64,000 nucleotides of DNA. Origin: Caballeronia pedi. Lineage in GTDB: Bacteria > Pseudomonadota > Gammaproteobacteria > Burkholderiales > Burkholderiaceae. The translations under genes and the position numbers were made by a program. Shown one piece after another: positions 8,350 to 16,817 of this stretch. Location of the stretch: positions 248,001-312,000 of the forward strand of contig NZ_FCOE02000006.1 of the NCBI RefSeq assembly GCF_001544915.2, written 5' to 3'. The notes under the pieces are model-generated. The model worked only from the letters and a program-made list of their open reading frames with translations. It had not been told where the DNA came from and ran no database searches. Within the stretch, counting starts at the first letter, position 1. Every line of letters starts with the position of its first letter.

Positions 8350-9324
8350 ATGCTCGTCGCACCGATACCCGAGAGCGAACCCACCCGCCTCGCCACGCTG
8401 CGAACCCTCAGAATCCTCGACACGCCGCCGGAAGAGCGCTTCGATCGCCTGACGCGCCTCGCGCGGCGCCTGTTCGATGTGCCGATCGCGCTCGTGAGCC
8501 TCATCGACGAAAACCGGCAGTGGTTCAAGTCGTGCGCGGGCCTCGACGCGCAGGAGACATCGCGCGATATCTCGTTTTGCGGACACGCGATCATGCACGA
8601 CGACGTCTTCATGATCCCCGACGCCCGCACCGACACGCGCTTTCACGACAATCCGCTCGTCACGGGCGGTCCGGGCATCCGTTTCTACGCGGGCCAGCCG
8701 CTGTCGATTCCCAATGGCACGCGGCTCGGCACGCTGTGCCTGATCGACACGCGTCCGCGCGAACTCGACACGGAGCAATGCGGATTGCTGCGCGACCTCG
8801 CGCATATCGTCGAACAGGAGATCACGGCGATCGAACTCGCGACCGTCGACGAACTGACGCTGATCGCCAACCGGCGCGGTTTCGAGGCGCTCGCGCAGCA
8901 CGCGTTGAATGTCTGCAAGCGCATGGGCCGCGACGCGTCGCTGCTGTTTTTCGATCTCGACGATTTCAAGCGCATCAACGATACGTTCGGCCACGCCGAA
9001 GGCGACCGCGCGCTGACGATCTTCGCGACCGCGTTGCGCGAATCGCTGCGTGAAAGCGATGTGATCGGGCGGCTGGGCGGCGACGAGTTCGTCGCGCTTT
9101 TGACCGACGCCGGCGACGACGACGCGCGCCACGCACTCGACCGCTTGCGCGACGCGCTGGCGGCGCGCGACGCGGAAACGTCGCGTGGCTATCGGATTCG
9201 CTTCAGCGTCGGGCAGACGCGCTTCGAAGCGGAACGGCACGCGTCGGTCATCGACCTGCTCGCGTCGAGCGACAGCAAAATGTACGCGCACAAGGCCGCC
9301 CGCAAGAACGGCCAGGAGCGCTGA
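8350..9324 (+). CDS. GAF-GGDEF diguanylate cyclase
   Basis: A 324-residue soluble signalling enzyme that would make cyclic di-GMP. A GAF domain (about residues 15-160) has the frequent GAF signature around DTPPEERFDRLTRLARRLFD and the ISFCGHAI segment. A GGDEF domain follows (about 165-320) with an intact active site GGDEF (243-247), metal-binding Asp202 in FFDLDDF, and an RxxD inhibitory site (RESD, 234-237) five residues before GGDEF. No membrane segment is present, so the sensed signal is cytoplasmic. ATG 8350 has a near-ideal CCGGAG; an alternative ATG lies at 8323. Confidence 0.93.
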   Translation: MLVAPIPESEPTRLATLRTLRILDTPPEERFDRLTRLARRLFDVPIALVSLIDENRQWFKSCAGLDAQETSRDISFCGHAIMHDDVFMIPDARTDTRFHDNPLVTGGPGIRFYAGQPLSIPNGTRLGTLCLIDTRPRELDTEQCGLLRDLAHIVEQEITAIELATVDELTLIANRRGFEALAQHALNVCKRMGRDASLLFFDLDDFKRINDTFGHAEGDRALTIFATALRESLRESDVIGRLGGDEFVALLTDAGDDDARHALDRLRDALAARDAETSRGYRIRFSVGQTRFEAERHASVIDLLASSDSKMYAHKAARKNGQER

Positions 9325-9330
9325 AGTGCG

Positions 9331-10647
9331 TCATTCGCTGCCGCTCTCGCGGAAGTAGAGACGGCGCGGCAGGCCCCACACGATCAGCATCGCGCCGAGC
9401 AGGCACGCGAACGCGATCGCGTAGAGACCGGGCGTCGCGCTGCCGGTCATCGTCTTCACCTTGCCGACCATGTACGGGCTGATGATGCCGCCGAACTGTC
9501 CGACCGAATTGATCAGCGCAATGCCGCTCGCCGCCGCGATGCCGGTGAGAAAGCGCGTCGGCAGAATCCAGAACAGCCCGAGCGATGTGATGATGCCGGT
9601 CGCCGCGATCGTGAGGCCGATCACGAGCATCACCGTGTTGCCGGGGAAGAAGCCGCACAGCACGTAACCGACCGTGCCCGCGAGCGCGCACGCGCCGAGA
9701 TGCCAGCGCCGCTCGCCGGTACGGTCCGAATGCCTGCCGATCAGGATCATGCCGACGCCCGCGACCGCGTACGGCAACATCGAGATCAGGCCGATCATGA
9801 ACGGATCGCTGGTGCCGGCGGTCTTCACGAGTTGCGGCATCCAGAAGACGAGACCGTAGATGCCCATCGCGAGGAAGAGATAGATGAGCGCCATCACGAG
9901 CGTGACGGGCTCGCTGAACGCGGCCCTCAGCGAATGCACTTCGCCGACTTTCGGATCGCTTGCGAGTTGCGCTTTCAGCGCGCGTTTTTCACCGGCGTCG
10001 AGCCATTTCGCGTGATCGACTTCGTCATCGACGAACGCGAGCACGACGAAGCCGAGCAGCACGGACGGAATGCCTTCGAGCAGAAAGAGCCATTGCCAGC
10101 CGGGCATGCCGTTCAGCCCGTCGCAGAACTTCATGATCGCGCCCGACAGCGGACTGCCGATGATCCCGCACAGCGCGATCGAGGCCATGAAGAACGAATT
10201 GATGCGCCCGCGCCGCGACGACGGAAACCACTTCGTGAAGAAGTACAGCGCGCCCGGCACGAAGCCCGCTTCGAGCGCGCCGATCAGAAAACGCAGCACG
10301 TAGAACCATGTATCGGTGCGCACGAACATCATGCACGCCGACGCGATGCCCCACGTGATCATGATCCGCGCGATCCAGCGCTTCGCCCCGACGCGATGCA
10401 GAACGATATTGCTCGGCACTTCGAACAAAAAATAGCCGACGAAGAACACGCTCGCGCCGAAGCCGTACATCGCGTCGGAGAAGCCGAGTTCGCTTTGCAT
10501 CTGCAGCTTCGCGAAGCTGATGTTGATGCGGTCGAGATACGAGAACACGAAGCACGCGACGAACAGCGGCACGAAGCGCCAGAACACCTTGCGGTAAATC
10601 TGGGCGTCGTCGTGCGCGAGTTCACGCGGGGCGGCGATGGAATCCAC
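9331..10647 (-). CDS. MFS transporter of the anion:cation symporter family
   Basis: A 438-residue, twelve-segment major facilitator of the ACS branch, which imports sugar acids, tartrate, phthalate or hydroxyphenylacetate. The family hallmarks SYLDRINISFAKLQMQ after the first segment and VPSNIVLHRVGAKRWIARIM are clear. It is the last gene of an operon with an SDR dehydrogenase and a FAH-family hydrolase under a divergent LysR regulator. The context suggests uptake of a sugar acid that these two enzymes then degrade; the substrate itself is not readable. Confidence 0.9.
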   Translation of the reverse strand: MDSIAAPRELAHDDAQIYRKVFWRFVPLFVACFVFSYLDRINISFAKLQMQSELGFSDAMYGFGASVFFVGYFLFEVPSNIVLHRVGAKRWIARIMITWGIASACMMFVRTDTWFYVLRFLIGALEAGFVPGALYFFTKWFPSSRRGRINSFFMASIALCGIIGSPLSGAIMKFCDGLNGMPGWQWLFLLEGIPSVLLGFVVLAFVDDEVDHAKWLDAGEKRALKAQLASDPKVGEVHSLRAAFSEPVTLVMALIYLFLAMGIYGLVFWMPQLVKTAGTSDPFMIGLISMLPYAVAGVGMILIGRHSDRTGERRWHLGACALAGTVGYVLCGFFPGNTVMLVIGLTIAATGIITSLGLFWILPTRFLTGIAAASGIALINSVGQFGGIISPYMVGKVKTMTGSATPGLYAIAFACLLGAMLIVWGLPRRLYFRESGSE

Positions 10648-10688
10648 GGTGGTTGTCTCCTGGTTTTGTTATTGCGATACCGCGTTGA

Positions 10689-11432
10689 TCAGTACGTCGC
10701 GCGCCCTCCGGACAGATCGAACACCGCGCCCGTCGTGAACGAGTTCTCCGAGGACGCCAGGAACGCGACCATCGCCGCGATCTCCTTCACTTCGACGAAG
10801 CGCCCGCGCGGAATCTTCGACAGCATGTAGTCGATGTGCTCCTGCTTCATCTGGTCGAAGATCTTCGTACGCGCGGCGGCGGGCGTCACGGCGTTCACCG
10901 CGATGTCGAGCCCTGCCGTTTCCTTGCCGAGGCTCTTGGTCAGCGCGATCACGCCGGCCTTCGCCGCGCTGTACGCCGATGCATTCGGATTGCCTTCCTT
11001 ACCCGCGATCGACGCGATATTGACGATGCGGCCATAGCCGCGCGCGATCATCGTCCGGACGACGGCCTGATTGACGAGAAACGCGGCGTTCAGATCGACG
11101 TCGATCACGCGCGACCATTCATCCGGCGCGTACTCGGCGACCGTCGCGTTGGCGCCCGCGATGCCCGCGCTGTGCACGAGAACATCGACTTGTCCAAAGT
11201 GTTCCAGCGTGCGCGACGTGGCTTTGCTGACCGCGTCGCGATCCGTCAGATCGACGAGCACGGTTTGCACGTCACCCAGACGCGCGCGCGCCTCGGACAA
11301 CGCGCCTTCATCGCGATCCCACAGCGCGACACGCGCGCCGCCTTCGAGCAGACGCTCCGCCACCGCGTAGCCGATGCCCTGCGCGCCGCCCGTCACCACG
11401 GCCGCGCGATTCGTGAAGTCGTATTGGTTCAT
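10689..11432 (-). CDS. SDR-family dehydrogenase, sugar-acid type
   Basis: A 247-residue short-chain dehydrogenase. The NAD(P) motif TGGAQGIG is at about residues 15-22, the NAG-equivalent SAGIAG near 90, and the catalytic Ser-Tyr-Lys in NIASIAG and YSAAKAG. The chain is close in feel to 2-keto-3-deoxy-L-fuconate dehydrogenases, which work with a FAH-type diketo-acid hydrolase, and the next upstream gene encodes such a hydrolase. The start codon overlaps the hydrolase stop (ATGA). The proposed step is oxidation of a 2-keto-3-deoxy sugar acid; this is inference from context. Confidence 0.88.
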   Translation of the reverse strand: MNQYDFTNRAAVVTGGAQGIGYAVAERLLEGGARVALWDRDEGALSEARARLGDVQTVLVDLTDRDAVSKATSRTLEHFGQVDVLVHSAGIAGANATVAEYAPDEWSRVIDVDLNAAFLVNQAVVRTMIARGYGRIVNIASIAGKEGNPNASAYSAAKAGVIALTKSLGKETAGLDIAVNAVTPAAARTKIFDQMKQEHIDYMLSKIPRGRFVEVKEIAAMVAFLASSENSFTTGAVFDLSGGRATY

Positions 11433-12274
11433 GCGTCCACCGTGCGTTGTCGTTGTTCACCCAGCCCTTCGATGCCGAGGCGCATCGTCTGTCCCGCGCG
11501 CAGATAGACGGCTGCGGGCTTCTGTCCCATGCCGACGCCCGGCGGCGTGCCCGTCGAGATGACGTCGCCCGGTTGCAGGCTCATGAAGCGCGACAGATAC
11601 GAGACGATTTCGCCGACCTTGAAGATCATCGTGCTGGTGTTGCCGTTCTGATAGCGCTTGCCGTCGACTTCGAGCCAGAGCGGCAGCCGGTGCGGATCGG
11701 GCACTTCGTCGGCGGTGACGAGCCACGGACCGATCGGGCCGAAGGTGTCGCAGCCCTTGCCCTTGTCCCAGGTGCCCCCGCGTTCGATCTGATACTCGCG
11801 CTCGGACACGTCGTTGATCACGCAATAACCGGCGACGTGGTTGAGCGCATCGGCTTCGTCGATATACGCGCCGCCCTTGCCGATCACGACGCCCAGTTCC
11901 ACTTCCCAGTCGGTCTTTTGCGAGCCGCGGGGAATGCGCACGTCGTCGTTCGGGCCGACGACCGCCGACAGCCATTTGTTGAACACGACCGGCTCGGACG
12001 GCACCGGCAGATTCGATTCCGCCGCGTGATCCGCGTAATTCAGGCCGATGCAGATGAACTTGCCGATGCGCCCCACGCACGGCCCGATGCGCTCGCCCGC
12101 GGGCACGGCCGGCAGCGTCGACGGATCGAGTTTCGCGAGACGCGAGAGCGATTCGGGCAGAAGCGCGTCGCCGGCGACATCGCCGATCACGCCGGACAGG
12201 TCGCGGATCGCGCCGGTTGAATCGAGCAGGCCGGGCTTTTCCTGGCCGGGCGCGCCGTATCGCAGCAGCTTCAT
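11429..12274 (-). CDS. fumarylacetoacetate hydrolase (FAH)-family protein
   Basis: A 281-residue FAH-fold hydrolase or decarboxylase. The signature GLNYADHAAESNLPVPSEP is followed by FNKWLSAVVGPNDDVRIP and the metal ligands in DWEVELGVVIG; the C-terminal GDVISTGTPPGVG is also typical. Members of this subgroup include 2,4-diketo-3-deoxy-L-fuconate hydrolase and ureidoglycolate lyase-like enzymes. The ATG at 12274 was chosen over an upstream ATG at 12313 because homologues start MKLLRYG and AAGGA lies upstream. It is the first gene of the operon with the SDR and the MFS transporter. Confidence 0.9.
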   Translation of the reverse strand: MKLLRYGAPGQEKPGLLDSTGAIRDLSGVIGDVAGDALLPESLSRLAKLDPSTLPAVPAGERIGPCVGRIGKFICIGLNYADHAAESNLPVPSEPVVFNKWLSAVVGPNDDVRIPRGSQKTDWEVELGVVIGKGGAYIDEADALNHVAGYCVINDVSEREYQIERGGTWDKGKGCDTFGPIGPWLVTADEVPDPHRLPLWLEVDGKRYQNGNTSTMIFKVGEIVSYLSRFMSLQPGDVISTGTPPGVGMGQKPAAVYLRAGQTMRLGIEGLGEQRQRTVDA

Positions 12275-12362
12275 GAGTCGGGGTTTCCTTGAACAGGTTG
12301 AACGGAAGCCCACAATGTAGAGAAGCCGTCCGGCCTTGGATAATGAAAGCTGCTGCCTTGGC

Positions 12363-12379
12363 GATAACTTTCCGTTATC
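12363..12379. promoter_or_regulatory. LysR-type binding site (T-N11-A inverted repeat)
   Basis: GATAAC, five bases, GTTATC form a perfect inverted repeat that contains a T-N11-A core (12365 to 12377). It lies in the 134-base gap between the FAH operon and the divergent LysR gene, 30 bases before the regulator start, as expected for autoregulation and operon control. Confidence 0.6.
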
Positions 12380-12408
12380 TTCTCGTCATCCCCTAGCCGC
12401 TTCGATCC

Positions 12409-13347
12409 ATGCTGCCGAATACCGATTCCATCGCCGCGCGCCTGCGGCTCAAGCAACTGCGCCTTCTGATCGCGCTCGACGATCACGGCTCGCTGCATCG
12501 CGCCGCCGATGAAATGGCGCTCACGCAGCCCGGCGCGACCAAGGCGCTGCGCGAGATCGAAGCCACGCTCGGCGCGACGCTCTTCACGCGCTCCGCGCAA
12601 GGCATCCAGCCGAACGAACTCGGGCGCTGCGTGATCCGCTACGCGCGGCTTATTCACATGGACGTCGCGCACTTGCGCGAGGAAATGGCGGGGATTCTGC
12701 AAGGAACGGGCGGGCGGCTCGCGATCGGCGCGATCACCGGCGCGGTGTCGGGCGTGCTCGTCGATGCGCTCGCGCGTCTGCGCGAGCGGCAACCGGCGTT
12801 GACCGTCGAAGTGGTCGAGGACACGAGCGCGCGGCTGCTCGCGCTGCTCGATCAGGGACGGCTCGATGTCGCGATCTGCCGCGCGAGTGTGGCGCGGCAG
12901 CCGGACCATTACCACTATGTCGAGTTGCGCGACGAACCGCTTGCGATCGTCGCGGGCGTCGCGCACGCGCTGGTCGATGCGCCGCGCGTCGAACTGGCCG
13001 AACTCGCATCGAGCCGATGGATCGTCTATCCGGCCATCATGCCGATCCGCAATCTCTACGAGCGCGAGTTCAGGGAAACGGGCCTGCCGCTGCCGCTTCA
13101 TCCGATCGAAACGGCCTCGACCATCACGACCGTCCTGCTGCTGCAACGCGATCCGACACTCGTCGCGATGATGCCGCTCGACATGGCGACGTTCCTTGAA
13201 ACTCACGGGCTCGCGAAGCGGCTGGCCATTGCGGTGCGCTCGCGCACGGAGCCGTACGGCCTCGTGACGCGCAAAGGCGCGACGCTGCCGGCGCCCGCGC
13301 GACTCATCATCGAGGAACTCACGCGTGAAAAAAACGCGGACGGGTGA
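12409..13347 (+). CDS. LysR-family regulator of the FAH-SDR-MFS operon
   Basis: A 312-residue LysR-type regulator. The N-terminal helix-turn-helix spans about residues 12-70 (RLRLKQLRLLIALDDHGSLH, then MALTQPGATKALREIE). The ligand-binding domain follows from about 95 with the usual two-lobed layout. The chain resembles GbpR-like regulators of sugar-acid genes. Divergent orientation and the T-N11-A repeat in the shared promoter region make the FAH operon its likely target. Confidence 0.9.
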   Translation: MLPNTDSIAARLRLKQLRLLIALDDHGSLHRAADEMALTQPGATKALREIEATLGATLFTRSAQGIQPNELGRCVIRYARLIHMDVAHLREEMAGILQGTGGRLAIGAITGAVSGVLVDALARLRERQPALTVEVVEDTSARLLALLDQGRLDVAICRASVARQPDHYHYVELRDEPLAIVAGVAHALVDAPRVELAELASSRWIVYPAIMPIRNLYEREFRETGLPLPLHPIETASTITTVLLLQRDPTLVAMMPLDMATFLETHGLAKRLAIAVRSRTEPYGLVTRKGATLPAPARLIIEELTREKNADG

Positions 13348-13380
13348 AGTGCCCGTCCGTCTGGCGATTTACATCACGCG

Positions 13381-13812
13381 TTACGACACGAGTTCGGCGT
13401 TCAGCGTGATCTTCGCGTTGCCCGCGAACAGCTTCGAGACCGGGCAGCCTTCTTTCGCGGCCTGCGCGGCCTTGTCGAACGCGGCCTTGTCCGCGCCGGG
13501 AATCTTCGCCTTCAGATCGAGCTGGCAGGCGGTGATCGTGAAGCCGTCGCCGTCCTTGTCCAGCGTGACCGTCGATTTGGTTTCGAGGCTCTCGGCCTTC
13601 AGGCCCGCCAGTTCGAGTTGCAGCGACAGCGCCATCGTGAAGCAGCCCGCGTGCGCCGCGCCGATCAGCTCTTCCGGATTCGTGCCCGGACCTTCCTCGA
13701 AGCGCGATTTGAAGCCGTAGGGCGCTTCGTTGAGCACGCCGGTCTGTGTCGAGATGAAACCCTTGCCGTCCTTGATGCCGCCGCTCCATTTTGCCGATGC
13801 TGTCTTTTGCAC
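13381..13812 (-). CDS. OsmC/Ohr-family peroxiredoxin
   Basis: A 143-residue thiol peroxidase of the OsmC branch, which reduces organic hydroperoxides. The two redox cysteines are seen in AAHAGCFTMALS and GCPVSKLF, and the catalytic Arg in YGFKSRFEEG. The start is a GTG at 13812 with TGGAG upstream; an ATG-free extension of 36 codons in the same frame is not supported. It is convergent with the LysR gene, with 33 bases between the stops. Confidence 0.9.
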   Translation of the reverse strand: MQKTASAKWSGGIKDGKGFISTQTGVLNEAPYGFKSRFEEGPGTNPEELIGAAHAGCFTMALSLQLELAGLKAESLETKSTVTLDKDGDGFTITACQLDLKAKIPGADKAAFDKAAQAAKEGCPVSKLFAGNAKITLNAELVS

Positions 13813-14199
13813 GAGAGTTCTCCAGAATATGAGTGGAACTGCGTTGACCTGCAGGTGATAACGAGCCGCACGCGCCGTGCCCGCTCCGGCGTCCTTCGAT
13901 AGCCTGCGTGGTTGCCGCAAGCGCGTCGATCTGCATCGTAGCGGAACGCGCGAGCGGGCGCAGCGAGCTGGCCAATCGGCTTATGCCGGCCGGGCTATGC
14001 AGGCCGATTTGCCTTGCGTGACAAGGGTTTGCGACAAGCATTCGCGATCACGCTGCCGGGAGGCAATTTCATTCGTATGGTCAAAAACGGACGATTCACT
14101 TAGCATGCCTTGACCCGCCGTTTTGACCCATGCGCGATAAGGCTCGCGCGGGTCACGCATCCGATACGGCATCGCTTTTCGCACCTCCCGGCAACTGGC
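13813..14199. other. 387-base intergenic region
   Basis: Between osmC (minus) and the HEPN cassette (plus). It must contain promoters for both. It is GC-rich on the osmC side and becomes more AT-rich from about 14040. No convincing gene, terminator or operator was found. Confidence 0.4.
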
Positions 14200-14967
14200 A
14201 TGAACGCAATACCGCAACCGAAAACGCATCAGATCGTCGATCGCATCAACGCGCTGCAAAGCGCTTCGCCTCGCTTCATCGACATATCGCAAGTCACCCC
14301 GCTCTCGCGCGAATGGCGCGCGATCAAACACGACATCGATCAGTTGATGCGCGTGGACGCGTGCGCCGCGTGGGAGTTGACGGGATCATGGCGCGCGCTC
14401 GCCGGCGATGTCGAGGGCGCGGAGGCGGCGTTCAGGAACAGCGTGGCGCTCGGTGAGACGGGTGTGAATCGCGAGAACTGGATGATCACGCGGTTGAATC
14501 TCGGTTTGTTTTCAGCGGCGCAGGCGTTGTATCGCGAGTTTGATGTGACGCGGAATGGGGATATGGGAATCATCGCGCGGTACGGGTTTCTGGCTGGCGC
14601 AATTGGGCGTACGGCGGAGTTGGTTGAGGATGGGCGGGCGAACGGTTTCGCATGGGACGACGCTTGGGTGCAGGAAGTCATTCAGGCGCGCGCGATCATG
14701 ACTGAGATCGGCGTCACCGACGAGGAGATCGCCCAACGGCTCGATTGCGCGGGAAATGTATTGCGGCGACTTCGATTGAGGCCGGTGGTCAGGCCCAAGG
14801 TCTTTTACATGCAGGGCGTCTGCCGCATCGTCTCTTACAAGCTCGTCGTCCCGGTTTCGTTCGAGCGCGCGCTGGAGATCGATCACGAAGCGATGCTCGA
14901 GCAGGACAAGCTCGAGTACTTCAACACCGCGGCGTTCAGCGTCAACATCACGGGAACAGGCGTATGA
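14200..14967 (+). CDS. unknown protein with TPR-like helices, upstream partner of a HEPN protein
   Basis: 255 residues, not recognised. The first half is helical with tetratricopeptide-like spacing (DACAAWELTGSWRALAGDVE, then AEAAFRNSVALG). The second half has a basic patch (NVLRRLRLRPVVRPK) and a beta-rich end. There is no signal peptide. Its stop overlaps the start of the HEPN gene (ATGA), so the two are made together, as in toxin-antitoxin pairs. GC content falls through its 3' half and the next gene. It could be an antitoxin or a sensor for the HEPN protein; both ideas rest on context only. An upstream in-frame ATG at 14110 is less likely. Confidence 0.65.
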   Translation: MNAIPQPKTHQIVDRINALQSASPRFIDISQVTPLSREWRAIKHDIDQLMRVDACAAWELTGSWRALAGDVEGAEAAFRNSVALGETGVNRENWMITRLNLGLFSAAQALYREFDVTRNGDMGIIARYGFLAGAIGRTAELVEDGRANGFAWDDAWVQEVIQARAIMTEIGVTDEEIAQRLDCAGNVLRRLRLRPVVRPKVFYMQGVCRIVSYKLVVPVSFERALEIDHEAMLEQDKLEYFNTAAFSVNITGTGV

Positions 14968-15347
14968 GCAGCACTGCGCAAGGACTCGTCGAATGCGCGG
15001 AGGAACTGATGCGCAATGCGACGGATGAACCACAGTTTCGTGCTGTCTGTAGCCGCGCATATTACGGCGCGTACCACGCGGCCTACGCATTCCATCGGCG
15101 ACTGCGTGCTCCTGGAACCGTGCGTCGGGCGCGAGGTCGCCACGAACAACTCATCGAACAATTGTGCAATCCAATGATCAGTCTGAGCGATGAACATTAC
15201 GCACTCTCGAAAGCAATTGGAGGGACATTGAGGACGCTCCGCGAAGCGCGTGTCACAGCGGACTATCACCTGAACGAACACATCGATCAGGCACTCGCAG
15301 CGCAATCCGCAAAACTCGCCACCACCATACTAAAGAGCACCACATAA
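14964..15347 (+). CDS. HEPN-domain protein, candidate RNase toxin
   Basis: A 127-residue helical protein with the HEPN core SRAYYGAYHAAYAFHRRL. Arg31 and His38 give an R-x6-H motif, which is the RNase motif of active HEPN toxins. The N-terminal helix (TAQGLVECAEELMRNA) and the basic middle (RRARGRHEQLIEQL) fit the four-helix HEPN bundle. Translation is coupled to the unknown upstream gene. GC is close to 50 percent around 15181, well below the neighbours. The FAD oxidoreductase gene starts 1 base after its stop. Enzymatic activity is inferred from the motif only. Confidence 0.75.
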   Translation: MSSTAQGLVECAEELMRNATDEPQFRAVCSRAYYGAYHAAYAFHRRLRAPGTVRRARGRHEQLIEQLCNPMISLSDEHYALSKAIGGTLRTLREARVTADYHLNEHIDQALAAQSAKLATTILKSTT

Positions 15348-15348
15348 C

Positions 15349-16689
15349 ATGGGTCCACCCACCGAACGCATCCCTGAAGACCGCACCCTTCCCGATCACG
15401 CCGATGTCGTCATCATCGGCGGTGGGGTCATCGGCATCAGCACCGCGCGGGCGCTGGCAGAGAAAGGGTTGTCGGTCGCCGTGTGCGAAAAAGGATATAT
15501 CGCGGGCGAGCAGTCGAGCCGCAACTGGGGCTGGTGCCGCGCGACGCATCGCGACTTGCGCGAGCTCGAACTGAGCCTCGAAAGCCTCAAGCTCTGGCGT
15601 CGCATCGATGCCGAACTCGGCATCGATGCGGGCTATCGCGAATGCGGCATCCTCTACGCCGCCGACGACCCGAAAGCCCTCGCCGATCACGAAGCATGGC
15701 TCGCGCGCGCCGTCGCACTCGTGGGTCGCGACGCGCTCGATTCGCGCATCGTCTCGCCGGATGAAACCGCTGCGTTGATGTCCGGCACGTCGCGGCGCTT
15801 CGCGGGCGGCATCTACACGCCGAGCGACGGCCGCGCGGAACCGCAGCGCGCCGTGCCCGCCATGGCCGCCGCGCTGCGCGAACGCGGCGTGAAAGTGCTG
15901 ACGCCCTGCGCGGTGCGCGGCATCGAGACGAGCGGCGGCGCGATCAGCGGTGTCGTTACGGAATACGGGCGCATCGGTTGCGCGAGCGTGGTCGTCGCGG
16001 GCGGCGCGTGGACGCGATATTTCGCTGGGAGCCTCGGCGTCGATGTGCCGCAACTCATGGTGCGCTCGTCGGTCATGCGCACGTCCCCGCTGGAAAACGG
16101 ACCGGACGTGAGCGCGTGCAATCAGGAGATGGGCTACCGCAAACGTCTCGACGGCGGCTACACCATCGCCAACGCGTTTCACAGCTACCACGACATCACG
16201 CCGGACAGCTTCCGTCTGTTCGCGAAATTCCTGCCCGCGCTGAAGAGTCAGATCGGTTCGATCAAACTCGGCCTGAACGCGCGTTTCTTCGACGAGCTGC
16301 GTCGGCCGCGCCGTTGGCCGCTCGATCAGCCGACGCTTTTCGAAACCGCGCGCACGCTCGATCCCGAGCCCGTCGAGTCGTTCAACCGTACCGCGGTCAC
16401 GGAGTTCCGCAAGCTTTTCCCGGCGCTCGCCGAACTGCGCATCGAACAGGCGTGGGCCGGCTACATCGACGTGACGCCCGATGCCGTGCCGGTCATCTCG
16501 AGCGTCGACCGGAAACCCGGGCTGTTCATCGCGACGGGCTTTTCGGGTCACGGTTTCGGCATCGGGCCAGCCGCGGGCAAGCTGATGGCGGATCTCGTCG
16601 CGAACGATGCGCCGCTCGTCGATCCACGCGCCTTTCGCCTGTCGCGCTTCTTCGACGGCAGCAAGATCGAGATCGACGGTGGCTTCTGA
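15349..16689 (+). CDS. FAD-dependent oxidoreductase, DAO family
   Basis: A 446-residue flavin amine or amino-acid oxidase. The Rossmann motif IGGGVIGISTARALAEKG is at about residues 23-40, followed by SSRNWGWCRATHRDLRELEL, which is typical of gamma-glutamylputrescine oxidase-like members. The C-terminal FAD contact GFSGHGFGIGPAAGKLMADL is intact. It starts 1 base after the HEPN stop, with only a weak ribosome-binding site, so it may be expressed from the upstream unit. The substrate (an amine or N-methylated amino acid) is not readable. Confidence 0.9.
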   Translation: MGPPTERIPEDRTLPDHADVVIIGGGVIGISTARALAEKGLSVAVCEKGYIAGEQSSRNWGWCRATHRDLRELELSLESLKLWRRIDAELGIDAGYRECGILYAADDPKALADHEAWLARAVALVGRDALDSRIVSPDETAALMSGTSRRFAGGIYTPSDGRAEPQRAVPAMAAALRERGVKVLTPCAVRGIETSGGAISGVVTEYGRIGCASVVVAGGAWTRYFAGSLGVDVPQLMVRSSVMRTSPLENGPDVSACNQEMGYRKRLDGGYTIANAFHSYHDITPDSFRLFAKFLPALKSQIGSIKLGLNARFFDELRRPRRWPLDQPTLFETARTLDPEPVESFNRTAVTEFRKLFPALAELRIEQAWAGYIDVTPDAVPVISSVDRKPGLFIATGFSGHGFGIGPAAGKLMADLVANDAPLVDPRAFRLSRFFDGSKIEIDGGF

Positions 16690-16781
16690 CACATCCTGGA
16701 CGCGCGCGCCGACTGTCGGCTCGCGCTAACATACCGGTTTTGCGTCCGTCGCCGCTGCGCGACGTTCGCCCGGTTCAGTCA

Positions 16782-16808
16782 AACGGCGCACATGCGCCGT
16801 TCGCTTTT
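16782..16808 (+). terminator. terminator-like hairpin before the DsbA-family gene
   Basis: AACGGCGCA (16782-16790) pairs with TGCGCCGTT (16793-16801), followed by CGCTTTT. It lies about 95 bases after the oxidoreductase stop and only 10 bases before the next start codon, so it could terminate the former or attenuate the latter. Confidence 0.6.
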
Positions 16809-16817
16809 GAGGCTCAC

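Noticed and set aside
12274..13206. 311-codon open frame opposite the LysR gene
   Set aside because: Antisense shadow of a clear LysR-type regulator; no ribosome-binding site or domain.
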